Positions 48,652 to 58,646 of a DNA stretch of 64,000 bases are shown piece after piece (position 1 is the stretch's first letter; each line of letters starts with the position of its first letter). The notes under the pieces are model-generated. The model saw only the letters and a program-made list of their open reading frames with translations. It was not told the DNA's origin and searched no databases. Made by a program: the position numbers and the translations under genes. This stretch comes from an uncultured Mediterranea sp. (lineage in GTDB: Bacteria; Bacteroidota; Bacteroidia; Bacteroidales; Bacteroidaceae), in the NCBI GenBank assembly GCA_945641355.1, contig CALZEQ010000001.1, forward strand, positions 157,363 through 221,362, given 5' to 3'.

Positions 48652-51498
48652 TCACTTCTCCTCCTCAGCTGTCAGAATGATGGTAGCCTTGTTGCCCTGC
48701 TTCAGAAAATCGGCGGCAAACTGACGGATGTCCTGAGTCGTCAGTCCATTGACAGCTTCTACATATCCGACCGTCTTGTCGATATTCAGGAAATAGTAGT
48801 CCAACAGGTTCTGCAACCAGTAGTTGTTCTCCTTCTGATTGTCGTTATACTGTTTTACCATATATTCCTTGACTTTCTTCAGGTGTTCCTCGGAGGGACC
48901 TTGAACTGCCAGTTCGTCAAACAGGTCGCAGATGCGTTTGTTCAGATACTCTTTCTTGGCAGGGTCGGTCTGGTAGACAATCTGCAGCAGAAGCTGGTTT
49001 CTGGGGTTCTTTTCCAGATTTGCATAGCAGCTTACACCGTACGTACCACCCTCTTTCTCGCGAATTTCTTCGGTATAGATGATGTTCAGTATCTGCGTCA
49101 AGGCACTTTGCTTAATCCAGTTGGCCAGATTGTACTCACATGCGCCGCTGTACACCATCAGGTTGGTAGCCATCGGTGTCTGCAGTTTTTTGGCATACTC
49201 CTTGTTGACGTTGCCTTTCACAATCTCCATCTTGCGGTCTACAAAAGTCTCGCTGCTCTTCAGTGAAGGTAGTGCACCGATGTATTGTGCAATGAGCGGC
49301 TTCGCCTTTTCCATATCAATATTGCCTACAAAGAAGAAGCGGAAGTCATCGGCATCGGCAAAACGCTCGTGGTACATCTCCAGGATGCGATTATAGTCCA
49401 GTTGGTCAATCATTTCCGGCTGCACAACGAGGGCACGCGGATGGTTGCCGAAGAGAACAACGGAGGCGGTATCGTTCAGCGAACTCAACGGATTGGCCTT
49501 GGCACTCTCCAGCTGTGCTTTCACGCGGTTTTTGAAGGAGGTGAATGCCTCTTCGTCTCTGTGCGGAGCCGTGAAGGTCAGGTAGGTGAGCTGCATCAGT
49601 GTTTCAAAGTCCTTGGGTGAACTGAAACCGGAGACAAACTCGTTCAGAGATCCCACTGAGGTACTTACAGAAACTTTCTTGCCGGCCAACAACTTGTCCA
49701 GCTCCACCTTATTGTGGCTACCCAGACCGCCGCTGCCGGTTACTCCCGTTATATACGAAGCGTTCAGCAGTTCCTTGTCCTCATACAGGGAGGTTCCGCC
49801 GAAACTATAGGCACTCATACGGATTTCATCGGCTTTGAAGTCGGTCTTCTTGAGAATCACCTTCACGCCGTTGGAAAGGGTCAGCTCGGTAGTGCCATAG
49901 ATGCCGTCACTCTTTTCAGATACGATGCTACCGCCCTGAGGAACTTCTGACATCAGCGGTTCGTTGCTGACCTTATCTTCGTAAGGTTTCAGTTCCATGC
50001 TGCGTACTTGTTTCAGCAGTTCGAGTACACGTTCCCGGGTGGGGCAGTTGGCCTTCTCGTCATCCACGGCTGCTATGAATACGGCTGCATTCTCCTCTTG
50101 AGCCAGCATCTGTTGGAACGTCTGGTTGATAGCGGCTACCGGCAGATTGGGAGCCACTTGATTCATGGTGCTGTACTCAAATTCAATGCCGGGGATGGGC
50201 TCGGCATCAAGGAAGTGGCGTACATATTCCCGGACATAGCTGCTGTGTTTGCTCTTTTCGCGTTCGTTGAAGGCCGATTCTAGGTGTTGCAGGTAGTTGG
50301 CACGGGCACGTTCATATTCCGACTCGGTAAAGCCGAAACGGCGGGCACGTTCCAGCTCCGTCAATACGGTCTGAAGGGCTGTCTCGATGCCGTCAGCCTT
50401 GCAGGAAGCATCCATGCCCAGTGCTTCTTTGGTCTTGCCCAAGAAGTAGTTACCATAAGAGCAGCTGGCACTGATGAAGGGCGGCGTGGCCGTCTGGCGT
50501 AGTTCGTCCAGACGTGCGGTCAGCATATCGGTGGCCATGTCAAGCATATATTCGCCCAGCATGTACATCATGTTACCCTTGATGGAGTCGGGTGTAGCGT
50601 CTTGCTTGAAGAAGAGCATCAGCATAGGCTCGTCAATCTCCTTGTCCTTGCCGATGTATACCAGCGGCTCTTTGTTGTCGGGGATGGGATAATACGCGCG
50701 TTTGGCCGGATTGACCGGTGCGGGTACGTCGGCCCAGGTAGCCTTGATTTTGCTCTCAACCTGGTCCACATCCACATCGCCTACGATGACGATTCCTTGC
50801 AGATCGGGACGATACCATTTGTGATAGTAGTCGCGGATGCGTTCGTAGGGGAAGTTGTCAATCACTTCCAGCGTACCGATAGGCATACAGTCGGCATACT
50901 TGGAGTCGGGGAACAGCGTAGGCAGCGATTCTGAGTAGAGGCGCATGATGCCCACGTTGCGACTGCGCCACTCTTCGTGGATGACGCCTCGTTCCTTGTC
51001 AATCTCGTTTCCGCTCAGCAGCAGAGCGTTGCTCCAGTCGTGCAGAATGAGCAGGCAGGAGTCGAGCACTGCTTCGTTTTCGATAGGGGCGTTGCTGATG
51101 TTGTACACCGTTTCGTCTACCGATGTGTAGGCATTGAGGTCGCGTCCGAACTTGATGCCTTTGCTTTCGCACCACTGTACGATGCCCAGCCCCTTCTCAT
51201 TGCCGGGGAAGTTCTTGGTGCCGTTGAAGGCCATGTGCTCCAGGAAGTGGGCCAATCCGCGCTGGTTGGGTTCTTCTTGAATGGCGCCTACCTTCTGGGC
51301 AATGTAGAATTCAGCCCGCTTTTCGGGTAGGGCATTGTGGCGGATGTAATAAGTCAGACCGTTATCCAACTTGCCGATGCGCACGTTGGGGTCGGTCGGG
51401 ATGGGAGGCAGCTGCATCTGAGCAGATGCACATTGTATGTTGCAGCAGAGTAACAGTGCGGCAACAAACGCATTACGAAAAATTAGAAGATGCTTCAT
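48652..51498 (-). CDS. M16 family metallopeptidase (insulinase/pitrilysin)
   Basis: 948 aa; HFLEHMAFNGT, two M16 halves, signal peptide. Confidence 0.95.
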   Translation of the reverse strand: MKHLLIFRNAFVAALLLCCNIQCASAQMQLPPIPTDPNVRIGKLDNGLTYYIRHNALPEKRAEFYIAQKVGAIQEEPNQRGLAHFLEHMAFNGTKNFPGNEKGLGIVQWCESKGIKFGRDLNAYTSVDETVYNISNAPIENEAVLDSCLLILHDWSNALLLSGNEIDKERGVIHEEWRSRNVGIMRLYSESLPTLFPDSKYADCMPIGTLEVIDNFPYERIRDYYHKWYRPDLQGIVIVGDVDVDQVESKIKATWADVPAPVNPAKRAYYPIPDNKEPLVYIGKDKEIDEPMLMLFFKQDATPDSIKGNMMYMLGEYMLDMATDMLTARLDELRQTATPPFISASCSYGNYFLGKTKEALGMDASCKADGIETALQTVLTELERARRFGFTESEYERARANYLQHLESAFNEREKSKHSSYVREYVRHFLDAEPIPGIEFEYSTMNQVAPNLPVAAINQTFQQMLAQEENAAVFIAAVDDEKANCPTRERVLELLKQVRSMELKPYEDKVSNEPLMSEVPQGGSIVSEKSDGIYGTTELTLSNGVKVILKKTDFKADEIRMSAYSFGGTSLYEDKELLNASYITGVTGSGGLGSHNKVELDKLLAGKKVSVSTSVGSLNEFVSGFSSPKDFETLMQLTYLTFTAPHRDEEAFTSFKNRVKAQLESAKANPLSSLNDTASVVLFGNHPRALVVQPEMIDQLDYNRILEMYHERFADADDFRFFFVGNIDMEKAKPLIAQYIGALPSLKSSETFVDRKMEIVKGNVNKEYAKKLQTPMATNLMVYSGACEYNLANWIKQSALTQILNIIYTEEIREKEGGTYGVSCYANLEKNPRNQLLLQIVYQTDPAKKEYLNKRICDLFDELAVQGPSEEHLKKVKEYMVKQYNDNQKENNYWLQNLLDYYFLNIDKTVGYVEAVNGLTTQDIRQFAADFLKQGNKATIILTAEEEK

Positions 51499-51580
51499 AA
51501 CTGAATAATTAGTAGTTTTCTTTTGTTTGTTCTATCAGTCGTGGGAAGGTGTTTCAAATCACACATCTTCTCCGTTTTTT

Positions 51581-52279
51581 TCAATAATCTGTATGAGACG
51601 AGGCCCGGAGTGAAGGCCAGGCTTCATACAAGGCTGGCATGGAGGGGAGGACAAGATGCGCTCCGGCCTCGCGAAGCACCTGCTCGTCCAGCGGCCCGGT
51701 ATTGACGGCAACGGTAAAGATACCGGCGGCCACACCAGCCTGCACGCCGATAGGTGCATTCTCTATTACAATGGCTTCATCGGCCTTTACGCCGGCTTTG
51801 GCCAGTCCCATCAGGTAGGGCTCCGGGTGGGGCTTCCCATACTTTACATCGAAGGCGGTGACCATGTGCTGCGGTGTGAAGATGCCTGGGTAGTGATGGC
51901 TCAGGCGGTCAATCAAGGTGCGCTGTCCGCTCCCGGTCACCAAAACCGGAATCAGTCCGTCGGCTTTCACTCGTTTCAGTAAGTCGGAGGCACCGGGCAT
52001 AGGCTCGGCTTCCGGATGTCGGTTGAATTCGGCACTCTTCTCGGCATAGATTTGTTCTATCAGTTCCGGCGTAGCCTCTTTGCCATATTGGCGCAGATAG
52101 ACGATGTTGATGGTAGAGGCTCCTGTGCGTCCTTCGTGCAGATAGGCCTCTTCGCGGCTCAGATGCAGTCCGTGACGCTCCATCACTGTGTGCCAGGCCT
52201 CTGAGTGGTAGGGCATGGAGTTGAAGAGTACACCGTCCATATCAAACAGTACGGCTTTCAGGTTGTTTGGGAAGTTCAT
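51581..52279 (-). CDS. HAD family hydrolase, β-phosphoglucomutase-like
   Basis: 232 aa; LFDMDGVLFNSMPYH, VTGSGQRTLIDRL, GKPHPEPYL. Confidence 0.92.
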   Translation of the reverse strand: MNFPNNLKAVLFDMDGVLFNSMPYHSEAWHTVMERHGLHLSREEAYLHEGRTGASTINIVYLRQYGKEATPELIEQIYAEKSAEFNRHPEAEPMPGASDLLKRVKADGLIPVLVTGSGQRTLIDRLSHHYPGIFTPQHMVTAFDVKYGKPHPEPYLMGLAKAGVKADEAIVIENAPIGVQAGVAAGIFTVAVNTGPLDEQVLREAGAHLVLPSMPALYEAWPSLRASSHTDY

Positions 52280-52308
52280 GATGGGTGAATGATAGCTTTT
52301 AGAAGTGA

Positions 52309-52356
52309 AGAAGGACCGTTACCATGTGCTGTGACGACGATGGTTCAGGTCCTTCT
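52309..52356. repeat. Long-loop hairpin, 9-bp stem (AGAAGGACC/GGTCCTTCT)
   Basis: Arms 52309-52317 and 52348-52356, 30-nt loop with inner ACCAT/ATGGT. Confidence 0.8.
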
Positions 52357-52408
52357 GCATGATTCGGAATGTCAGTAGCCGGATATGTGCCGGCCTTGGA
52401 ACGATGCG

Positions 52409-53746
52409 TTACAGGCGAGCCTGAATCGCTTTCGATTCAGCTTCGTAGCCGGGCTTGTTGAGCAGGGCGAACATGTTTTTCTTATATGCCTCTACACCCG
52501 GTTGGTTGAAGGGGTTGACACCCAGCAGATAACCGCTGATGCCGCAAGCCTTTTCGAAGAAGTAGAGCAGACCTCCGATGCTTTCTTCGTTCAGGGTCGG
52601 GATGACGATGCGCATGTTGGGCACTCCGCCGTCTACATGAGCCAGCTGTGTACCCAGTTCGGCCATCTTGTTCACTTCGTCTACATGTTTGCCGGCCAGG
52701 AAGTTCAGGCCGTCCAGATTTTCTGCATCCGTAGGCACTTCCAGACGATGGTTTGGATGTTCTACCGAGATAACCGTCTCATAGATGGTGCGTTCGCCCT
52801 CCTGAATCCACTGTCCCATGGAGTGCAGGTCGGTAGAGAAGTCTACGGCAGCGGGGAAGATGCCCTTGTTGTCCTTGCCTTCCGACTCGCCGTACAGCTG
52901 CTTCCACCATTCGCTGACGTAGTGCAGTTTGGGGTTGAAGTTCACCAGGATTTCAATCTTCTTTCCCTGACGATACAGTTCGTTGCGTGTGGCGGCATAG
53001 ATGGCAGCGGGATTCTCTGCGAACGGAACATCGGCTCCGCAGCACTTCTCCATGGCAGCAGCACCAGCTACTAGTTTCTCGATGTCATATCCGGCCACGG
53101 CGATGGGCAGAAGGCCTACCGGAGTGAGTACGGAGAAGCGGCCTCCTACGTTGTCGGGGATGATGAAGGACTTGTAACCTTCGTTGTCGGCTGTGACGCG
53201 GGCGGCACCCTTCCGGGCATCCGTGACGGCTACGATGACTTTGCGTGCCATCTCCTTGCCGCGCTGATCCTCGCACTGCTTCTTCAGCAGGCGGAATGCC
53301 AGAGCTGTCTCGGTGGTTGTACCGGATTTGGAGATGTTGATGACACCGAATTTCTTGCCCTTCAGGTATTGGGTGAGTTCGTACAGATAGTCTTCGCCGA
53401 TGTTGTGACCGGCATAGAGGATGACGGGACCATCCTTCTGCTCCTGCAGCCAGGCGAAGCTGTTGGAGAGTGCTTCGATGACGGCACGGGCACCCAGGTA
53501 GCTGCCTCCGATGCCGGCTACCACTACCACTTCGCAGTTCTCGCGCAATGTCTGTGCAGTAGCTTTCAGGTCGTTCAGATGCTCCTTGGTGATAGAGGAG
53601 GGCAAGTGCAGCCAGCCCAGAAAGTCGTTGCCCGGACGAGTGCCCTTTTCCAGTGCCTCTTGTGCAGCCATGACGTCGGCTTCATAGGCGTTGACAGATT
53701 CTTTCGTGATGAATCCAAAAGTCTTTTCAATGTTTAACTGTACCAT
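52409..53746 (-). CDS. pgi: Glucose-6-phosphate isomerase
   Basis: 445 aa; [46 protein letters not shown]. Confidence 0.97.
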   Translation of the reverse strand: MVQLNIEKTFGFITKESVNAYEADVMAAQEALEKGTRPGNDFLGWLHLPSSITKEHLNDLKATAQTLRENCEVVVVAGIGGSYLGARAVIEALSNSFAWLQEQKDGPVILYAGHNIGEDYLYELTQYLKGKKFGVINISKSGTTTETALAFRLLKKQCEDQRGKEMARKVIVAVTDARKGAARVTADNEGYKSFIIPDNVGGRFSVLTPVGLLPIAVAGYDIEKLVAGAAAMEKCCGADVPFAENPAAIYAATRNELYRQGKKIEILVNFNPKLHYVSEWWKQLYGESEGKDNKGIFPAAVDFSTDLHSMGQWIQEGERTIYETVISVEHPNHRLEVPTDAENLDGLNFLAGKHVDEVNKMAELGTQLAHVDGGVPNMRIVIPTLNEESIGGLLYFFEKACGISGYLLGVNPFNQPGVEAYKKNMFALLNKPGYEAESKAIQARL

Positions 53747-53808
53747 AGTAGATATGCTTTTTAAAAGTTTTTATGTTATCAGTAGTCTTTGCTTTTTGCC
53801 ACCGGTCG

Positions 53809-54804
53809 TCATCGGAAAGAGTCAGTCAGCAACTTGATTTCGATGGTAGGCGAGATGCGTTCATACAATATATTATATACGGCATCCACGATGGGCATAT
53901 TCACATGATAGTGCTTGTTGATTTCCTTGATACACTTGGTGCCGTAGTAGCCTTCCGCTATCATCTCCATCTCTATCTGTGCGCTCTTCACGGAGTAACC
54001 CTTGCCAATCATGCTACCGAATGTGCGGTTGCGGCTGAAGTTGGAGTAGCCCGTCACCAGCAGGTCGCCCAGATAGACCGAGTCATAGACGTTGCGGTCC
54101 AGTGGGTGTACGGTCTGCAGGAATCGGTTCATCTCCTGTATGGCGTTGGCCATCAGCACGGCCTGGAAGTTGTCTCCATACTTCAGTCCGCTGCAGATGC
54201 CGGCCGCAATGGCATATACGTTTTTCAGCACCGAGCTGTACTCGATGCCTGCCACGTCGTTGCTCACCGAGGTCTTGATGAACGAGTTGGCCAGCCGTCG
54301 GGCCACCACTTCGGCCTTGTCCCTGTCCGGACAGGCGATGGTCAGATAAGAGAGCCGCTCCAGTGCCACCTCTTCGGCATGGCAGGGACCGGCCAGCACA
54401 GCGATGTTTTCGGCCGGTACACCATACTCCTTGGTGAAATACTCCGATACGATGACGTTGTCGTCGGGTACGATGCCTTTGATGGCGGTGATGATGAACT
54501 TGTCTTTGATGCGAGTCCTCAGCTTCTTCAGATGTGACTTCAGATAGGGTGAGGGGGTGACGAATATCAGCGTGTCCGACTCCTTCACCACTTCGTTGAT
54601 GTTGGAGTTGAAGTTGATGCGCTTGACGTCGAACTTCACGCTCGTCAGATAGGCCGGGTTGTGGCCCAGACGCTTGAAGTCGGCAATGCGGTCGTCACGC
54701 CGCATATACCAGTTGATGCTCTCCGTCTGCGCCAGCACCATTTTGGCAATGGCTGTGGCCCAACTTCCTCCGCCCATAATGGCTATCTTACCGGGTAGTT
54801 TCAT
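53809..54804 (-). CDS. gpsA: NAD(P)H-dependent glycerol-3-phosphate dehydrogenase
   Basis: 331 aa; IMGGGSWATAIAKM, KGIVPD, GPCHAEEVA, LKNVYAIAAGI. Confidence 0.96.
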   Translation of the reverse strand: MKLPGKIAIMGGGSWATAIAKMVLAQTESINWYMRRDDRIADFKRLGHNPAYLTSVKFDVKRINFNSNINEVVKESDTLIFVTPSPYLKSHLKKLRTRIKDKFIITAIKGIVPDDNVIVSEYFTKEYGVPAENIAVLAGPCHAEEVALERLSYLTIACPDRDKAEVVARRLANSFIKTSVSNDVAGIEYSSVLKNVYAIAAGICSGLKYGDNFQAVLMANAIQEMNRFLQTVHPLDRNVYDSVYLGDLLVTGYSNFSRNRTFGSMIGKGYSVKSAQIEMEMIAEGYYGTKCIKEINKHYHVNMPIVDAVYNILYERISPTIEIKLLTDSFR

Positions 54805-54805
54805 A

Positions 54806-56536
54806 TCACTGATTGATGGCGTTGATCCACTCCGTCACGTCACCGACGCTCGGATTGGTCAGTCCTAATTTGTATTTCTTGTTGATGCCGCAGATGTCCA
54901 TGTGCAATTTCTGCGGGTTCACCTCTTTCATGTCGCTCACCAGGTTGTAGCCGGCCTTCTGGATGACCGGTACCCACTCTTCGGCAATGCCTAGAGCTGT
55001 ATATTTGGCTGTTGCATCTTTCGGAGCCGTCTTCTCCGGACGCATCTGTGGGAAGAAGAGCACTTCCTGTATGAAGGCCTTGCCCGTCATCAGCATGGTC
55101 AGTCGGTCGATACCGATGCCGATGCCCGATGTAGGCGGCATACCGTATTGCAGTGCCTTCAGGAAGTCCTGGTCGATGAACATGGCCTCGTCGTCGCCCT
55201 TCTCGCTCAGTCGCAGCTGTTCTTTGAAGCGTTCTTCCTGGTCGATGGGGTCGTTCAGCTCCGAATAGGCGTTGGCCAGCTCCTTGCCATTCACCATCAG
55301 CTCGAAACGTTCCGTCAGGCCGGGCTTCGAACGGTGCATCTTGGTCAGAGGCGACATCTCTACGGGATAGTCGGTGATGAAGGTGGGTTGTATGAAGGTG
55401 CCTTCGCAGAACTCGCCGAAGATTTCGTCAATCAGCTTGCCCTTGCCCATGGTGTCATCAATCTCCATCTTCAACTCCTTGCATATCTGGCGGATTTCCT
55501 CCTCGCTTTTGCCCTCCAGGTCGTAGCCTGTCTTCTCCTTGATAGCTTCCAAAATGGGCAGGCGGCGGTAGGGGGCCTTGAAGCTGATGGTCTTGCCGTC
55601 AATCTCCGTCTCCGTACAGCCGTTCACGGCAATGCAGATACGCTCCAGCAGTTTCTCGGTGAAGGACATCATCCAGTTGTAGTCCTTGTATTGTACATAC
55701 AGCTCCATGCAGGTGAACTCCGGATTGTGGTTCTTGTCCATGCCTTCGTTGCGGAAGTTCTTGCCAATCTCGTACACACCTTCGAATCCGCCCACGATGA
55801 GCCGTTTCAAGTAGAGTTCGGTGGCGATGCGCAGGTAGAGGTCGATGTCTAATGAATTATGGTGTGTAATGAAGGGGCGTGCACTGGCTCCGCCGGGGAT
55901 GCTCTGCAGAATGGGTGTCTCCACCTCGGTGTAGCCTGCCTCGTCCAGCACAGCACGCATCGTCTTAATGACGGTAGCCCGCTTCAGGAAGGTCTCTTTC
56001 ACCCCGTCGTTCACCACCAGGTCCACATAGCGCTGGCGGTAGCGCAGTTCGGGGTCTTCAAAAGAGTCGTAGGCCACACCGTCCTTGTACTTCACGATAG
56101 GCAGCGGCTTGATGCTCTTGGCCAGTACGGTCAGCTTCTTGGCATGGATGCTGATTTCGCCCATCTGGGTGCGGAACACAAATCCTTCGATGCCGATGAA
56201 GTCGCCCAGGTCGAGCAGACGCTTGAACACGGTGGTGTACATATCCTTGTTCTCTTCCGGGCAGATGTCATCACGGGTGATGTACACCTGGATGCGACCT
56301 TTGGAGTCTTGCAGTTCGATGAAGGAGGCTTTGCCCATCACGCGGCGGCTCATCATACGTCCGGCCACGGATACCTGCCGTGGTTCGGCATCATCCTTGA
56401 ATTCTGCTTTGATATCGGTAGAGAAGGCATTGGTTACATACTCTGCTGCGGGATAGGGCTCGATGCCCATCGCGCGAAGTTCATTCATACTGTTGCGTCG
56501 AATGATTTCCTGTTCACTTAGTTCTAAAACGTTCAT
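54806..56536 (-). CDS. lysS: Lysine--tRNA ligase
   Basis: Class II motifs (FRNEGMDKNHNPEFTCMELY, GIGIGIDRLTML); start ATG at 56536; extra C-terminal extension. Confidence 0.97.
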   Translation of the reverse strand: MNVLELSEQEIIRRNSMNELRAMGIEPYPAAEYVTNAFSTDIKAEFKDDAEPRQVSVAGRMMSRRVMGKASFIELQDSKGRIQVYITRDDICPEENKDMYTTVFKRLLDLGDFIGIEGFVFRTQMGEISIHAKKLTVLAKSIKPLPIVKYKDGVAYDSFEDPELRYRQRYVDLVVNDGVKETFLKRATVIKTMRAVLDEAGYTEVETPILQSIPGGASARPFITHHNSLDIDLYLRIATELYLKRLIVGGFEGVYEIGKNFRNEGMDKNHNPEFTCMELYVQYKDYNWMMSFTEKLLERICIAVNGCTETEIDGKTISFKAPYRRLPILEAIKEKTGYDLEGKSEEEIRQICKELKMEIDDTMGKGKLIDEIFGEFCEGTFIQPTFITDYPVEMSPLTKMHRSKPGLTERFELMVNGKELANAYSELNDPIDQEERFKEQLRLSEKGDDEAMFIDQDFLKALQYGMPPTSGIGIGIDRLTMLMTGKAFIQEVLFFPQMRPEKTAPKDATAKYTALGIAEEWVPVIQKAGYNLVSDMKEVNPQKLHMDICGINKKYKLGLTNPSVGDVTEWINAINQ

Positions 56537-56707
56537 ATCGTTAAAATTCACTCTATTTGGGGACAAAAGTACGAAACATTTTTCAGATAATGACATTTTT
56601 TGAGGAATATATGTGTGAGGGGCCTGCCATTCCTTGCATTTTCTTGCGTTCAGGATGGCAGCGTATTGGCATTATCGCTGTATGCACGCATAATGTACGA
56701 GTTTTGT

Positions 56708-56751
56708 AAGAGGATGGTAAGGGGATGGTAAGAAGATGATAAGAGAATCGG
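56708..56751. repeat. 11-bp tandem repeat, about four units (AAGRGGATGGT)
   Basis: AAGAGGATGGT/AAGGGGATGGT/AAGAAGATGAT/AAGAGAATCGG. Confidence 0.9.
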
Positions 56752-56752
56752 C

Positions 56753-56760
56753 TATTTTTG
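56753..56760 (+). promoter_or_regulatory. -7-like element TATTTTTG upstream of ECF sigma gene
   Basis: TAnnTTTG match directly after the 11-bp repeat array; no good -33 match. Confidence 0.45.
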
Positions 56761-56899
56761 TCTTGTATGAAAACTCCGTTTTCGGTAATTTTGCATCGGG
56801 TAATTTCGGATTTTACCGAAATAGTTGGATAAAAACGTTATTCCCGCGTAGCGAAATGCGCTGTCATGTGTTATTATTGCAGAAACAGCAACGAGAACA

Positions 56900-57394
56900 A
56901 TGGAGATACACGAGTTCATACAGGGAGCCGAAAGGCTGCGGAACGATCTGCTCGGACAGGCCGGACATTATTTGGCCGATGCCGACGATGCCGAGGATGC
57001 CGTGCAGGAGACGCTCCTACGGCTCTGGATGGCAAGGGAACGGATAGCTACACCCGACAAGATGAGGAATATGGCCTCTGTGGTCTGCCGCAACGTGGCA
57101 CTTAATATGCTTCGTGATGCTACTCTCCGTTGCGCTGTGGATGAGGCACAGGCCACCTCCCTGCAAGCCAGTCCGCACGAGGAGCTGGAGGCACGTGAAA
57201 CCGGGCTGCAGCTGAGGCGCAGCATCCGGGCACTGAGCCCCAAGCAGCGGGCTCTCATGCGGATGCGCAATGTGGAGAACTTGTCGTATGCCGATATTGC
57301 CAAACTGATGGGAACTACCGAGTCGTCCGTGCGGGGTATGATTTGCAAGGCCCGTATGGAACTCTTAAAACAGATGAAAGGAGCAGTAGAATGA
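56900..57394 (+). CDS. RNA polymerase sigma factor (sigma-70/ECF family)
   Basis: 164 aa; DADDAEDAVQETLLRLW region 2, RNVENLSYADIAKLMGTTESSVRGMICKARMEL region 4. Confidence 0.95.
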   Translation: MEIHEFIQGAERLRNDLLGQAGHYLADADDAEDAVQETLLRLWMARERIATPDKMRNMASVVCRNVALNMLRDATLRCAVDEAQATSLQASPHEELEARETGLQLRRSIRALSPKQRALMRMRNVENLSYADIAKLMGTTESSVRGMICKARMELLKQMKGAVE

Positions 57395-57966
57395 AACAGG
57401 AAAAAGTGGACATAGCGGAACTTCTTGATAAGTTCCTCCAAGGAGAGACCAGCGAAGCCGAAGAGCAGCTGCTCACGGACTACTTCGCTCATACTGAACA
57501 TATTCCCGAGGAGCGGAGCCTTTACAAAGAGTTGTTCCGGAGTTTCCGCACGGATGCCTACGACTTCTCTTCCGAGGAGATGGATGCCATGGAGAGTGCC
57601 CCCATGGCTGCCGGGCAGCCTATCGGAAAGACATCCCGCAGGCACTTTGGACTTATGGTCCGATGGATGGCCGTGGCAGCCTGCCTGCTGGCTGTCATCT
57701 GGACAGTAGACTTTCGTCCCTGGACATCGCCCAAGGAGGAGAGTCCGGTTCCGGAGTCACAGGAAATTACCGTAGGCGAACTCCTTGAAACTCTCACCAT
57801 CCTGGCTGAGACCACACCTGAGGATGCCACCATCACGGCCACTCGCGGGGCAGGCGGCATTGAGGTAAGTACTTCTACGCTCCAGGGTGCGTCGGTTACC
57901 TATACACTCAGACGACGTGCCGACAACTCTACGCTGGAATTGATATCGCAACATATTTATAACTAA
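57391..57966 (+). CDS. Putative single-TM anti-sigma factor
   Basis: ATGA overlap with sigma gene; cytosolic N-term, one TM (WMAVAACLLAVIWTV), periplasmic tail. Confidence 0.65.
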   Translation: MKQEKVDIAELLDKFLQGETSEAEEQLLTDYFAHTEHIPEERSLYKELFRSFRTDAYDFSSEEMDAMESAPMAAGQPIGKTSRRHFGLMVRWMAVAACLLAVIWTVDFRPWTSPKEESPVPESQEITVGELLETLTILAETTPEDATITATRGAGGIEVSTSTLQGASVTYTLRRRADNSTLELISQHIYN

Positions 57967-57982
57967 CTATTTATATTTCATT

Positions 57983-58498
57983 ATGAAACGTACAGTCATC
58001 TTCTGGCTCGCAGCACTGTTTGCCATCGCCAGCCTCTCGGCGCAGGAGGTAAAACCGGCCCGTTACATCATCAATGGTAAGGTGGTAAAGGAGTTTGACG
58101 GTTCGCAACTCGTCGGACAGACCATCACTCACTACAGGCTGGATGGGGAACACAATGCCCACATCATCTTCACCTCCGCCTACCAGGGTGATACCGAGAC
58201 AATGAAGAAGGAGGCGCAGGCAACCCTTGAAGGAGTAACTAAGGGGAAAATCAGCGCCCTGACCATCCACGATGGTGAGGCCAAACCCAAGGCCGACCAG
58301 TCCGAGGAGAACATCTACGTCATCAACGGCAAAGTGGTGCCCTATTCGGAGTTTAAAGAGCTGTCGAGCAACAAGGTCGCTTCGATAACGGTCATCAAGA
58401 ACAAGCAGAACCCCGATTTCGTGAAGTATGCCCGCGATGCCGTGAAATACGCCGGATTCGATCCCAAGGCCTTGATTATCATTACCGTCAAACCCTAA
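57983..58498 (+). CDS. Small secreted protein with duplicated INGKVV plug-like motif
   Basis: 171 aa, signal peptide; YIINGKVVKEF and YVINGKVVPYSEF repeats. Confidence 0.7.
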   Translation: MKRTVIFWLAALFAIASLSAQEVKPARYIINGKVVKEFDGSQLVGQTITHYRLDGEHNAHIIFTSAYQGDTETMKKEAQATLEGVTKGKISALTIHDGEAKPKADQSEENIYVINGKVVPYSEFKELSSNKVASITVIKNKQNPDFVKYARDAVKYAGFDPKALIIITVKP

Positions 58499-58646
58499 CT
58501 TGTCCATTGACGAAGAAACTTTCGGTTTAGGCTGAATGTTATTAGAATACAGTTGTTACGGTTTTTTTAAATATATTTTATAAAAACAGAATGAAGGAGG
58601 TAGCTATCTTTACAACATGAATAATCATAGTAATACGAAAAACAAT

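Noticed and set aside
55148-56521. Plus-strand ORFs of 234 and 220 aa opposite lysS
   Set aside because: Antisense shadows of lysS with low-complexity Leu/His/Val-rich composition
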